A stretch of 64,000 nt of DNA from Closterium sp. NIES-65. Its lineage: Eukaryota; Streptophyta; Zygnematophyceae; Desmidiales; Closteriaceae. Below are positions 39,701 through 50,997 of this stretch, piece by piece. The stretch covers positions 1,478,001 through 1,542,000 of the forward strand of contig CANXME010000398.1 in the NCBI GenBank assembly GCA_948144175.1, in the 5' to 3' direction. A model generated the notes under the pieces. It was not told the DNA's origin and searched no databases. It saw nothing but the letters and a program-made list of their open reading frames with translations. A program made the translations under genes and the position numbers. The stretch's first letter is position 1. Each line of letters begins with the position of its first letter.

Positions 39701-41770
39701 AGACCACGCAAGGCAAGCTCCTGGAACCAGGATAGCTCCTGGACCTGGCAAGCTCCTAGACCAGGCACGCTCCTGGACCACGCAAGCTCCTAGACCAGGC
39801 AAGCTCCTGGACCAGACAAGCTTGTGGACCAGGCAAACTCGTGGACCAGGCACGCTCCTGGACCAGGCAAGCTCCTGGACCAGGCAAGCTCCTAGACCAG
39901 GCAAGCTCCTGGACCAGGCAAGTTCCTTGACCACGCAAGCTCTTGGACCAGGCAAGCTCGTAGACCAGGCAAGCTCTTCGACCACGCAAGCTCGTAAATA
40001 ACGCAAGCTCTTGGACCAGGCACGCTCCTGGACCAGGTAAGCTCTTTGACCAGGCAGTCTTCTGGACCAAGCAAGCTATTGGACCACGCAAGCTCCTGGA
40101 CTAGGCAAGCTCCTGGACCAGGCAAACTTTTGGACCAGGCACGCTCGTGGACCATGCACGCTCCGGGACCAGGCAAGCTCTTGCACCAGGCAGGCTCGTG
40201 GACGAGGCAAGCTCCTGGACCAGGCAAGCTCCTGGACCAGGCAAGCTCCTTGACCAGGCAAGCTCCTGGACCAGGCAAGCTCCTGGACCAGGCACGCTCG
40301 TGGACCATGCTCACTCTTCGACCAGGAAAGCTCTTGGACCAGGCACGCTGCTGGAACAAGCAAGCTCTTGGACCAGGCAAGCTCCTGGACCAGGAAAGCT
40401 CCAGGACCAGGATAGCTCCTCGACCAGGCAAGCTCCTAGACCAGGCACGCTCTTGGACCATGCAAGCTCCTAGACCAGGCAAGCTCCTGGACGAGGCAAG
40501 CTTCTGGACCAGGCAAAATCGTGGACCAGGCACGCTCCTGGACCAGTCAAGCTCTTGAACCAGGCAAGCTCCTGGACCAGGCAAGCTCTTCGACCAGGCA
40601 AGTTCCTTGACCAGGCAAGCTCCTGGACCAGGCAAGTTCCTGGACCAGGCAAGCTCCTGAATCAGGCAAGCTCCTAGACCAGGCAAGCTCTTGGATAAGG
40701 CAAGTTCCTTGACCAGGCAAGCTCCTGGACCAGGCAAGTTCCTAGACCACGCACGCTCGTGGACCATGCACGCTCTTGGACCAAGCAAGCTCTTGGACCA
40801 GGCACGCTCCTGGAACAGGCAAGCTCCTGGACCAAGCAAGCTCCTGGACCAGGCAAGCTCCTGGACTAGGATAGCTCGTGGACTAGGCAAGCTCCTGGAC
40901 CAGGCAAGCTCCTGGACCAGGCACGCTCCTAGACCATGCAAGCTCCTAGACTAGGCAAGCTCCAAGACCAAGCAAGATTCTGGACCAGGCAAACTCGTGG
41001 ACCAGGCACGCTCCTGGACCACGCAAGCTCCTGGACCAGGCAAGCTCCTAGACCAGGCAAGCTCTTGCACCAGGCAAGCTCCTGGACCACGCAAGTTCTT
41101 AAACCAGGCAAGCTCTTGGACTAGACAAGCTCCTGGACCAGGCAAGCTCACAAACCAAGAAAGCTCCTGGACTAGGCAAGCTCCTGGACCAGGCAAGCTC
41201 TTGGACTAGGAACGCTCGTGGACCATGCACGCTCGTGGACCAGGCAAGCTCTTGGACCAGGCAGGCTCGTGGACGAGGCAAGCTCGTGGACCAGGCAAGC
41301 TCCTCGACCAGGCAAGCTCCTTGACCGGGCAAGCTCCTGGACCAGGCAAGCTCCTGGACCAGGCACGCTGGTGGACCATGCACGCTCTTGGACCAGGAAA
41401 GCTCTTGGACCAGGCACGCTCCTGGAACAAGCAAGCTCCTGGACCAGGCAAGCTCTTGGACCAGGCAAGCTCAAGGACCAGGATAGCTCCTGGACCTGGC
41501 AAGCTCCTAGACCAGGCACGCTCCTGGACCACGCAAGCTCCTAGACCAGGCAAGCTCCTGGACCAGACAAGCTTCTGGACCAGGCAAACTCGTGGACCAG
41601 GCACGCTCCCGGACAAGGCAAGCTCCTGGACCAAGCAAGCTCCTAGACCAGGCAAGCTCTTGGACAAGGCAAGTTCCTTGACCAGGCAAGCTCTTGGACC
41701 AGGCAAGCTCGTGGACCAGGCAAGCTCTTCGACCACGCAAGCTCGTAAATAACGCAAGCTCTTGGACCAT
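36750..41770. repeat. Higher-order repeat, 2471-bp period, two copies
   Basis: The AAATAACG monomers at 37525 and 39276 recur at 39996 and 41747, each offset by 2471 bp. The irregular join CACGCAAGGCAAGCTCCTGG near 37234 recurs near 39705. The two copies are nearly identical. The period is 145 monomers plus 6 bp, and the odd remainder comes from irregular joins of this kind. Confidence 0.88.
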
Positions 41771-44700
41771 GCACGCTCCTGGACCAGGCAAGCTCTTGGA
41801 CCAGGCAGTCTTCTGGACAAAGCAAGCTATTGGACCATGCAAGCTCCTGGACCAAGCAAGCTCCTGGACCATGCAAACTCCTGGACCAGGCACGCTCGTG
41901 GACCATGCATGCTCCTGGACCAGGCAAGCTCTTGGACCAGGCAGGCTCGTGGACGAGGCAAGCTCCTGGACCAGGCAAGCTCCTGGACCAGGCAAGCTCC
42001 TTGACCAGGCAAGCTCCAGGACCAGGCAAGCTCCTGGACCACGCACGCTCGTGGACCATGCACGCTCTTGGACCATGAAAGCTCTTGGACCAGGCACGCT
42101 CTTGGAACAAGCAAGCTCCTGGACCAGGCAAGCTCTCGGACCAGGCAAGCTCCAGGACCAGGATAGCTCCTAGACTAGGCAAGCTCCTAGACGAGGCACG
42201 CTCCTGGACCATGCAAGCTCCTAGACCAGGTAAGCTCCTGGACCATGCAAGCTTCTGGACCGGGTAAACTCGTGGACCAGGCAGGCTCCTAGACCAGGCA
42301 AGCTCCTGGACCAGGCAAGCTCCTAGACCAGGCAAGCTCCTGGACCAGGCAAGTTCCTCGACCACGCTCGCTCGTGGACCATGCACGCTCTTGGACAAGG
42401 CAAGCTCTTGGACCAGGCACGCTCCTGGAACAGGCAAGCTCCTGGACTAGGCAAGCTCCTGGACCAGGCAAGCTCCTGGACCAGGATAGCTCGTGGACCA
42501 GGCAAGCTCCTGGACCAGGCACGCTCCGGGACCATGCAAGCTCCTAGACCAAGCAAGCTCCTGGACCAAGCAAGCTTCTAGACCAGGCAAACTCGTGGAC
42601 CAGGCACGCTCCTGGACCAGGCAAGCTCCTGGACCAGGCAAGCTCCTAGACCAGGCAAGCTCTTGGACAAGGCAAGCTCCTGGACCACGCAAGCTCTCGG
42701 ACCAGGCAAGCTCTTGGACCAGGCAAGCTCCTGGACCGGGCAAGCTCCTGGACCAGGCAAGCCCACAGACCAAGAAATCTCCTGGACAAGGCAAGCTCCA
42801 GGACCAGGCAAGCTCTTGGACCAGGCAAGCTCCTAGACCAGGATAGCTCCTGGACCAGGCAAGCTTTTGGACCAGGCAAGCTCTAGGACCACGAAAGCTC
42901 CTGGACCAGGCAAGATCGTGGACCAGGATAGCTCTTGGACCAGGCAAGCTCCTGGACCAGGCACGCTCCAGGACCAGGCAAGCTCCTGGACCAGGCAAGC
43001 TCTTGGACCAAGCAAGCTCCTGGACCAGGCAAGCTCCTGGACCAGGCATGCTCCTGGACGAGGCATGCTCCTGGACAAGGGAAGCTCCTGGAACAGGCAA
43101 GTTCCTAGACCAGGCACGCTCATGGACCAGGCAAGCTACTAGACCAGGCAAGCTCTTGGACTAGGCATGCTATTGAACCAGGCAAGCTTCTGGACCAAGC
43201 AAGCTCCTGGACCAGGCACACTCCTGGAACAGGCAAGCTCCTTGACCAGGCAAGCTCCTGGACCAGGCAAGCTCCTTGACCAGGCACGCTCAAGGACCAG
43301 GCATGCTCCTGGACTAGGCAAGCTCCTGGACGAGGCAAGCTCCTGGACCAGCAAGCTTTTGGACAGGGCACGCTCCTGTACGAGGCAAGCTCTTGGACAA
43401 GGCAAGCTTCTGGACCAAGCAAGCTCCTGAACCAGGCAAGCTCCTAGACCAGGCAAGCTCCAGGACCAGGCAAGCTCCTCGACCAGGCAAGCTCCTGGAT
43501 CCATGCAAGCTCTTGGACCAGGCACGCTCCTGGACCAGGCAAGCTCTTGGACCAGGCAGGCTTCTGGACCAAGCAAGCTCCTGGACGAGGCAAGCTCCTG
43601 GACTAGGCAAGCTCGTGGACAAGGCAAGCTCCTGGACCAGGCAAGCTCCTGGACCAGGCAAGCCCTTGGACCATGCAAGCTCCTGGACCATGCACACTCG
43701 TGGACCAGGCACGTTCCTAGACCAGGCAAGCTCTTGGACAAGGCAGGCTCGTGGACCAGGCAAGCTCCTGGACCAGGCAAGCTCCTTGACCAGGCAAGCT
43801 CTTGGACTAGGCACGCTCGTGGACCAGGCAAGCTCCTGGACCCGACAAGCTCCTGGACAAGGCAAGCTCCTGGACCACGCAAGCAATTGGACCAGGTACG
43901 CTCCTGGACCAGGCAAGCTCTTGGACCAGGAACGCTTCTGGACCAAGCAAGCTCCTGGACCAAGCAAGCTCCTAGACCAGCAAGCTCCTGGACCAGGCAA
44001 GCTCCTGGGCCATACAAGGTCCTGGACCATGCAAGCTCCTTGACCAGGCAAGCTCCTAGACCAGGCACGGTCCTGGACCTGGCACGCTCGTGGACCAGGC
44101 ACGCTCGTGGACCAGGCAAGCTATTGGACCAGGCAGGCTCGTGGACGAGGCAAGCTGCTGGACCAGGCAAGCTGCTGGACCAGGCAAGCTCCTGGACCAG
44201 GCAAGCTCCAGGACCAAGCACGCTCGTGGACCAGGCACGCTCCTGGACCAGGCAGGCTCCAGGACCAGGCAAGCTCGTGGACCAGGCACGCACTTGGACC
44301 AGGCAAGCTCCTGGACCAGGCAAGCTCCTCGACCAGGCAAGTTCCTTAACCAGGCAAGCTCCTAGACCAGGCAAGCTCGTGGAACAGGCAAGCTCGTGAA
44401 CCAGACAAGCTCCTGGACGAGGCAAGCTCCTGGACCAGGCAAGCTCCAGGACCAAGCACGCTCGTGGACCAGGCACGCTCCTGGACCAGGCAGGCTCCAG
44501 GACCAGGCAAGCTCGTGGACCAGGCACGCACTTGGACCAGGCAAGCTCCTGGACCACGCAAGCTCCTCGACCAGGCAAGTTCCTGGACCAGGCAAGCTCC
44601 TAGACCACGCAAGCTCGTGGAACAGGCAAGCTCGTGAAACAGACAAGCTCCTGGACCAGGCAAGCTCCTGGACCAGGCAAGCTCCTGGACGAGGCATGCT

Positions 44701-45639
44701 CCTGGACTAGGGAAGCTCTTGTACAAGGCAAGCTCCTGGAGCGGGCATGCTCCTGGACCAGGCACGCTCTTGGACCAGGCAAGCTCCTAGACCATGCAAG
44801 CTCTTGGACTAGGCACGCTACTTTACCAGGCAAGCTCTTGGACCAGGCAAGCTTCTGGACTAAGCAAGCTCCTGGACCAGGCACACTCCTGGACCAGGCA
44901 AGCTCTTGGACCAGGCAGGCTCGTGGACCAGGCACGCTCCTAGAACAGGCAAGCTCCTTGACCAGGCAAGCTCCAGGACCATGCAAGCTCCTAGATCAGG
45001 CACGCTCGTAGACTGGGCACGCTCCTAGACCACGCAAATTCATGGACCAGGCAAGCTCCTGGACCACGCAAGCTCTTGGACCAGGCACGCTCTTGTACCA
45101 GGCAAGCTCTTGGACGAGGCTAGCTTCTGGACCAAGCAAGCTCCTGGACCAGGCAAGCTTCTGGACCAGGCAAGCTCCTAGACCAGGCAAGCTCCTGGAC
45201 CAGGCAAGCTCCTAGACCAGGCAAGCTCCTGGTCCACGCAAGCTCTTGGACCAGGTACGCTCCTGGACCAGGCAAGCTCTTGGACCAAGAACGCTTCTGC
45301 ACCAAGCAACCTCCTGGACCAAGCAAGCTCCTGGATCAAACAAGCTCCTGGACCAGGCAAGCTCCTAAACCATACAAGGTCCTGGACCATGCAAGCTCCT
45401 GGACCAGGCAAGCTCCTAGACCAGGCAAGGTCCTGGACCAGGCACGCTCGTGGACCAGGCAAGCTCTTGGACCAGGCATGCTCCTGGACCAGGAAAGCTC
45501 CTGGGCCAGGCAAGCTCCTAGACCAAGCACGCTCGTGGACCAGGCACGCTCTTGGACCACGCAGGCTCCTGGACCAGGCAAGCTCGTGGACCAGGCACGC
45601 ACCTGGACCAGGCAAGCTCCTGGACCAGTCAAGCTCCTC

Positions 45640-46900
45640 GACCAGGCAAGTTCCTGGACCAGGCAAGCTCCTAGACAAGGCAAGCTCGTGGACAAGGCAA
45701 GCTCAAGAACCGGGCAAGCTCCTGGACCAGGCAAGCTCCTGGACCACGCAAGCTCCTAGACCAGGCATGCTCTTGGACTAGGCAAGCTCTTGGACAAGGC
45801 AAGCTCCTGGAGCAGGCAAGCTCCTGGACCAGGCACACTCCCGGACCAGGCAAGCTCTTGGACTAGGCACGCTACTGAACCAGGCAAGCTCTTGGACCAG
45901 GCAATCTTCTAGACCAAGCAAGCTCCTGGACCAGGCACGCTCTTGGACAAGGCAAGCTCCTGGACCAGACAAGCTCCTGGACCAAACAAGCTCCTGGACC
46001 AGGCACGCTCGTGGACCAGGCACGCTCTTGGACCAGGCAAGCTCTTGGACCAGGCAGGCTCGTGGACTAGGCACGCTCCTACAACAGCCAAGTTCCTTGA
46101 CCAGGCAAGCTCCTGGACCATGCAAGCTCCTAGACCAGGCACGCTCGTGGACTAGGCACGCTCCTGGACCAGGCAAGCTCCTGGACCAGGCAAGCTCCTG
46201 GACCAAGCAAGATCTTGGACAAGGCACGCTCTTGTAATAGGCAAGCTCTTGGACCAGGCAAGCTTCTGGACCAAGCAAGCTCCTGGACCAGGCAAGCTTC
46301 TCGACCAGGCAAGTTCCTGGACCAGGCAAGCTCCTAGACAAGGCAAGATCGTGGACAAGGCAAGCTCAAGAACCGGGCAAGCTCCTGGACCAGGCAAGCT
46401 CCTGGACCACGCAAGCTCCTAGACCAGGCATGCTCTTGGACTAGGCAAGCTCTTGGACAAGGCAAGCTCCTGGAGCAGGCAAGCTCCTGGACCAGGCACA
46501 CTCCCGGACCAGGCAAGCTCTTGGACTAGGCACGCTACTGAACCAGGCAAGCTCTTGGACCAGGCAAGCTTCTAGACCAAGCAAGCTCCTGGACCAGGCA
46601 CGCTCTTGGACAAGGCAAGCTCCTGGACCAGACAAGCTCGTGGACCAAACAAGCTCCTGGACCAGGCACGCTCATGGACCAAGCACGCTCTTGGACCAGG
46701 CAAGCTCTTGGACCAGGCAGGCTTGTGGATTAGGCACGCTCCTAGAACAGGCAAGTTCCTTGACCAGACAAGCTCCTGGACCACGCAAGATCTTGGACCA
46801 GGCACGCTCTTGTAGTAGGCAAGCTCTTGGACCAGGCAAGCTTCTGGACCAAGCAAGCTCCTGGACCAGGCAAGCTTCTGGACCAGGCAAGCTTCTAGAC
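45640..46900. repeat. Tandem duplication, 663-bp period
   Basis: The variant GCTCAAGAACCGGGC at 45701 recurs at 46364, offset 663 bp (exactly 39 monomers), with matching neighbours on both sides. Confidence 0.85.
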
Positions 46901-48884
46901 CAGGCAAGCTCCTGGACCAGGCAAGCTCCTAGACCAGGCAAGCTCCTAGACCAGGCAAGCTCTTCGACCACGCAAGCTCGTAAATAACGCAAGCTCTTGG
47001 ACTAGGCACGCTCCTGGACAAGGCAAGCTCTTGGACCAGGCAGGCTTCTGGACCAAGCAAGCTCTTGGACGAGGCAAGCTCCTGAACCAGGCAAGCTCCT
47101 GGACGAGGCAAGCTCTTGGACCAGGAAAGCTCCTGGACCAGGCAAGCCCCTAGACCATGCAAGCTCTTGGACCAAACAGGCTCGTGGACCAGGCACGCTC
47201 TTGGACCAGGCAGGCTCATGGACTAGGCAAGCTCTTGGAACACGCACGCTCGTGGACTAGGCACGCTCCTGGACCAGGCAAGCTCCTTGACAAGGCAAGC
47301 TCCTGGACCGCGCAAGCTATTGGACCAGGTACACTCCTAGACCAGGCAAGCTCTTGGACCAGGAACGCTTCTGGACCAAGCAAGCTCCTAGACCAGGCAA
47401 GCTCCTGGACCAGCAAGCTCCTGGACCAGGCAAGCTCCTGGACCATACAAGGTCCTGGACCATGCAAGCTCCTGGACCAGGCAAGCTTCTAGACCAGGCA
47501 AGGACCTGGACCAGGCACGCTCGTGGACCAGGCACGCTCCTGGACCAGCAAGCTCTTTGACCAGGCAGGCTCATGGACAAGGAAAGCTCCTGGACCAGGC
47601 AAGCTCCTGGACCACGAAAGCTCCTGGACCAGGCAAGCTCCTTGACCAGGCATGCTCGTGGACCAGGCACACTCGTGGACCAGGCAGGCTCCTAGACCAG
47701 GCAAGCTTGTGGACCAGGCACGCACCTGGACCAGGCAAGCTCATGGACCAGGCAAGCTCCTGGACCAGGCAAGTTCCTGGACCAGGCAAGCTCCTGGACC
47801 AGGCAAGCTCCAGGACCACGCAAGCTCCTGGACCAGGCAAGCTCCAGGACCACGCAAGCTGCTGGACCAGGCAAGCTCCAGGACCACGCAAGCTCTTGGA
47901 CCAAGCACGCTCGTGGACCAGGCAAGCTCTTGGACCAGGCAGGCTTCTGGACCAAGCAAGCTCCTGGACGAGGCAAGCTCTTGGACCAGGTAAGCTTCTT
48001 GACCAGGCAAGCTCATGGACCAGGAACGCTCGTGGACCAGGCACGTTCCTGGACCAAGCAAGCTCTTGGACCAGGCAGGCTCGTGGACCAGGCACGCTCT
48101 TGGACCAGGCAAGCTCCTGGACCAGGCAAGCTCCTTGATCAGGCAAGCTCCTAGACCAGGAACGCTCGTGGTCCAGGCACGCTCTTGGAACAGGCAAGCT
48201 ACTGGACAAGGCAAGCTCCTGGACAAGGCAAGCTCCTGGACCACGCAAGCTCTTGGACCAGGCATGCTCCTGGACAAGGCAAGCTCTTGAACCAGGAACA
48301 CTTCTGGACCAAGCAAGCTCCTGGACCAGGCAAGCTCATGGACCAGGCAAGGTCTTGGACCAGGCCAGCTCGTGGACCAGGCAAGCTCCTTGACCATGCA
48401 AGCTCCTGGACTAGGCACGCTCGTGGACCAGGCATGCTCCTGGACCAGGCAAGCTCTTTGACCTGGCAGGCTCGTGGACTAGGCAAGCTCCTGGACCTGG
48501 CAAGCTCCTAGACCAGGCAAGCTCCTGGACCAGGCAAGCTCCTAAACCAGGCACGCTTCTGGACCACGCACGCTCCTAGACCAGGCACGCTCCTGGACCA
48601 GGCAAGCTCCTGGACCAGGCAAGCTCCTAGACCAGGCAAGCTCCTGGACCAGACAAGCTCGTGGACCAGGCAAGCTCGTGGACCAGGCAAGCTCCTGTAC
48701 CAAGCAAGCTCCTGGTCCATGCAAGCTCCTGGACCAGGCAAGCTCCTGGACCAGGCAAGCTCGTGGACCAAGCATGACCCTGGACCAAGCAAGCTCTGGA
48801 CCAGGCAAGCTCCTGGACCACGCAAGCTGTTGGACCAGGCACGCTCCTAGACCAGGCAAGCTCTTAGACCAAGCAGGCTTCTGA

Positions 48885-48920
48885 ACCAAGCAAGCTCAAG
48901 GAGCTTGCACGCTCTAGGAG
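48885..48920. other. Satellite orientation switch 5 (forward to reverse)
   Basis: The turn is a short perfect hairpin: CAAGCTC (48891-48897), a 3-base spacer, then GAGCTTG (48901-48907). A further irregular piece with CACGCTC follows before regular reverse monomers begin. It differs from the junction shared by switches 1 and 3, so it is an independent event. Confidence 0.88.
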
Positions 48921-48924
48921 CTTG

Positions 48925-49330
48925 CCTAGTCCAGGACCTTGCGTGGTCCCGGAGCTTGCCTGGTCCAGGACCTTGCCTGGTCCAGGACCTTGCGTGGTCC
49001 AGGAGCTTGCCTGGTCCAAGACCTTGCCTGGTCCAGGAGCTTGCACGTCAAGGAGCTTGCCTGGTCTAGGAGCTTGCCTGGTCCAGGACCTTGTGTGGTC
49101 CAGGAGCTTGCCTGGTCAAGGACCTTGCCTAGTCCAGGACCTTGCGTGGTCCAGGAGCTTGCCTGGTCCAGGACCTTGCGTGGTCCACGAGCCTGCCTAT
49201 TCCAAGAGCTTGCCTGGTCCAAGACCTTGCGTGGTCCATGAGCTTGCCTGATCCAGGACCTTGCCTGGTCCAGGACCTTGCCTGGTCCAGGAGCTTGCGT
49301 GGTCCAGGACCTTGCCTGGTCCAGGAGCTT
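48925..49330 (-). repeat. Local GGACCTTG satellite subfamily
   Basis: About a dozen monomers here carry GGACCTTG in place of GGAGCTTG, often alternating with normal monomers so that spacing is 17 or 34 bp. The change removes the AGCT core of the monomer. Elsewhere the variant is only sporadic, so this is a local amplification next to an orientation switch. Confidence 0.75.
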
Positions 49331-50910
49331 GCTCCTCCAGGAGCTTGCTTGGTCCAGAAGTGTTCCTGGTCCAAGTGCTTGCCTAGTCCAGGAGCATGCC
49401 TGGTCCAAGAGCTTGCGTGGTCCAGGAGCTTGCCTTGTCCAGGAGCGTGCCTGGACCACGAGCGTGCCTGGTCCAGGAGCTTGCCTGATCAAGGAGCTTG
49501 CCTGGTCAGGAGCTTGCCTTGTCCAAGAGCGTGCCTGGTCCACGAGCCTGCCTGGTCCAAGAGCTTGCCTGGTCCAGAAACGTGCCTGGTCCACGAGTGT
49601 GCCAGGTCCATGAGCTTGCCTGGTCCAGGAGCTTGCCTGGTCTAGGAGCTTACGTGGTCCAGGAGCTTGCCTCGTAGAGGAGCTTGCTTGGTCCAGAAGC
49701 CTGCCTGGTCCAAGAGCTTGCCTGGTCTAGGAGCGTGCTTTGTCCAAGAGCTTGCGTGGTCCTGGAGCTTGCCTGGTCCAGGAGCTTGCCTGGTCCAGGA
49801 GCTTGCCTGGCCCAGGAGCTTGCCTAGACCAGGAGCTTGCCTGGTCGGGGACCTTGCTTGGTCCTGAAGCTTGCCAGGTCCAAGAGCTTGCCTGGTCTAG
49901 GAGCGTGCCTGGTCCAAGAGCTTGCATGGTCCAGGAGCTTGCCCGGTCCAGGAGCGTGCCCGGTCCAAGAGCGTGCCTGGTCCACGAGCTTTCCTGGTCC
50001 AGGAGCTTGCCTAGTCCAGGAGCTTGCCTAGTCCAGGAGCGTGCCTGGTCCATGAGCCTGCCTAGTCCAAGAGCTTGCCTAGACCAAGAGCTTGCCTGGT
50101 CCACGACGGTGCGTGGTCTAGGAGCTTGCCTGGTCCAGGAGCTTGTCTGGTCCAGGAGCTTACTTGGTCCAGGAACTTGCCTGGTCGATTAGCTTACTTG
50201 GTCCAGGAGCTTGCCTGGTCCTGGAGCTTACTTGGTCCAGAAGCTTTCCTGGTCCTGGAGCTTGCCTGGTCCAGGAGCTTGCCTGGTCCACGAGCTTGCC
50301 TGGTCCAAGAGCGTGCCTGGTCCAGGAGCGTGCATGGTCCACAAGTGTGCCTAGTCCAGGAGCTTGCGTGGTCTAGGAGGTTGCCTGGTCCACGAGGTTG
50401 TCTGGTCCACGAGTTTTCCTCGTCCAGGAGCTTGCCTGGTCCAGGAGCTTGCTAGGTCCAGGAGCTTACTTGGTCCAGGAGCTTGCCGGATCTAGGAGCT
50501 TACTTGGTCCAGGAGCTTGCCTGGTCCAGGAGCTTACTTGGTCCAGGAGCTTTCCTGGTCCAAGAGCTTGCCTGGTCCAGAAGCGTGCCTGGTCCACGAG
50601 CTTGCCTGGTCCAAGAGCGTGCCTAATCCAGGAGCATGCCTGGTCCACGAGCATGCCTGGTCCTGGAGCTTGCGTGGTCCAGGAGCTTGCCTCGTCCACG
50701 AGCTTGCCTGGTCCAAGAGCGTGCCTGGTCCAGGAGCGTGCCTGGTCCACGAGCGTGCCTGGTCCAGTAGCTTCCGTGATCCAGGAGCTTGCCTGGTCCA
50801 AGAGCTTGCCTGGTTCACGAGCCTGCCTGGTCCAAGAGCTTACCTGGTCCACGAGCTTGCCTGGTCCGAGAGCTTGCGTGGTCCAGGAGCTTGCCGGGTC
50901 TAGGAGCTTG

Positions 50911-50914
50911 CCTG
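50911..50914. repeat. Candidate target-site duplication, left copy (CCTG)
   Basis: The satellite is interrupted after CCTG, and the same four bases restart it at 57150-57153, in register. Four-bp duplications fit Ty3/gypsy integration. CCTG occurs in every monomer, so the match counts as support mainly because the register is preserved. Confidence 0.65.
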
Positions 50915-50943
50915 TGTCGGAGTGTGTGACCCTCATCAGTACT

Positions 50944-50979
50944 TGCTCTTCTTCCTGTTGTTCTTCTTCAACCCTCCCA
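50944..50979 (-). other. Purine-rich tract near the element's 3' terminus
   Basis: On the element sense strand this reads as GGGAGGG followed by runs of GAAGAAG and GGAAGAAG, ending about 30 bp before the terminal GACA. Its position and composition resemble a polypurine tract (plus-strand primer), but no LTR follows it, so the role is uncertain. Confidence 0.35.
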
Positions 50980-50997
50980 TCTCTGTGCTGCCTTGCC

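Larger units (their letters stand above)
18488..48900 (+). repeat. 17-bp satellite array, long forward block 3
   Basis: About 30.4 kb (near 1,790 monomers) in a single orientation, the longest uniform block here. An AT-rich variant monomer, GCTCGTAAATAACGCAA, occurs at 32201, 33763, 35700, 37525, 39276, 39996, 41747 and 46982 (AAATAACG position), with a related form near 31708. It is a useful landmark for the higher-order repeats. No non-satellite insertion and no gene is seen. Confidence 0.97.
48901..50914 (-). repeat. 17-bp satellite array, reverse block 3
   Basis: About 118 reverse monomers between the switch near 48900 and the retrotransposon. The last satellite bases before the element are GCTTGCCTG. 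The array resumes in the same orientation and in register on the far side of the element, so this block and the one from 57150 were once continuous. Confidence 0.96.

Noticed and set aside
43139-44578. A 479-codon minus-strand open frame and hundreds of similar frames across the array
   Set aside because: All translate the same 17-residue cycle produced by the 17-bp satellite in any frame. There is no codon bias, no non-repeat domain and no gene structure.
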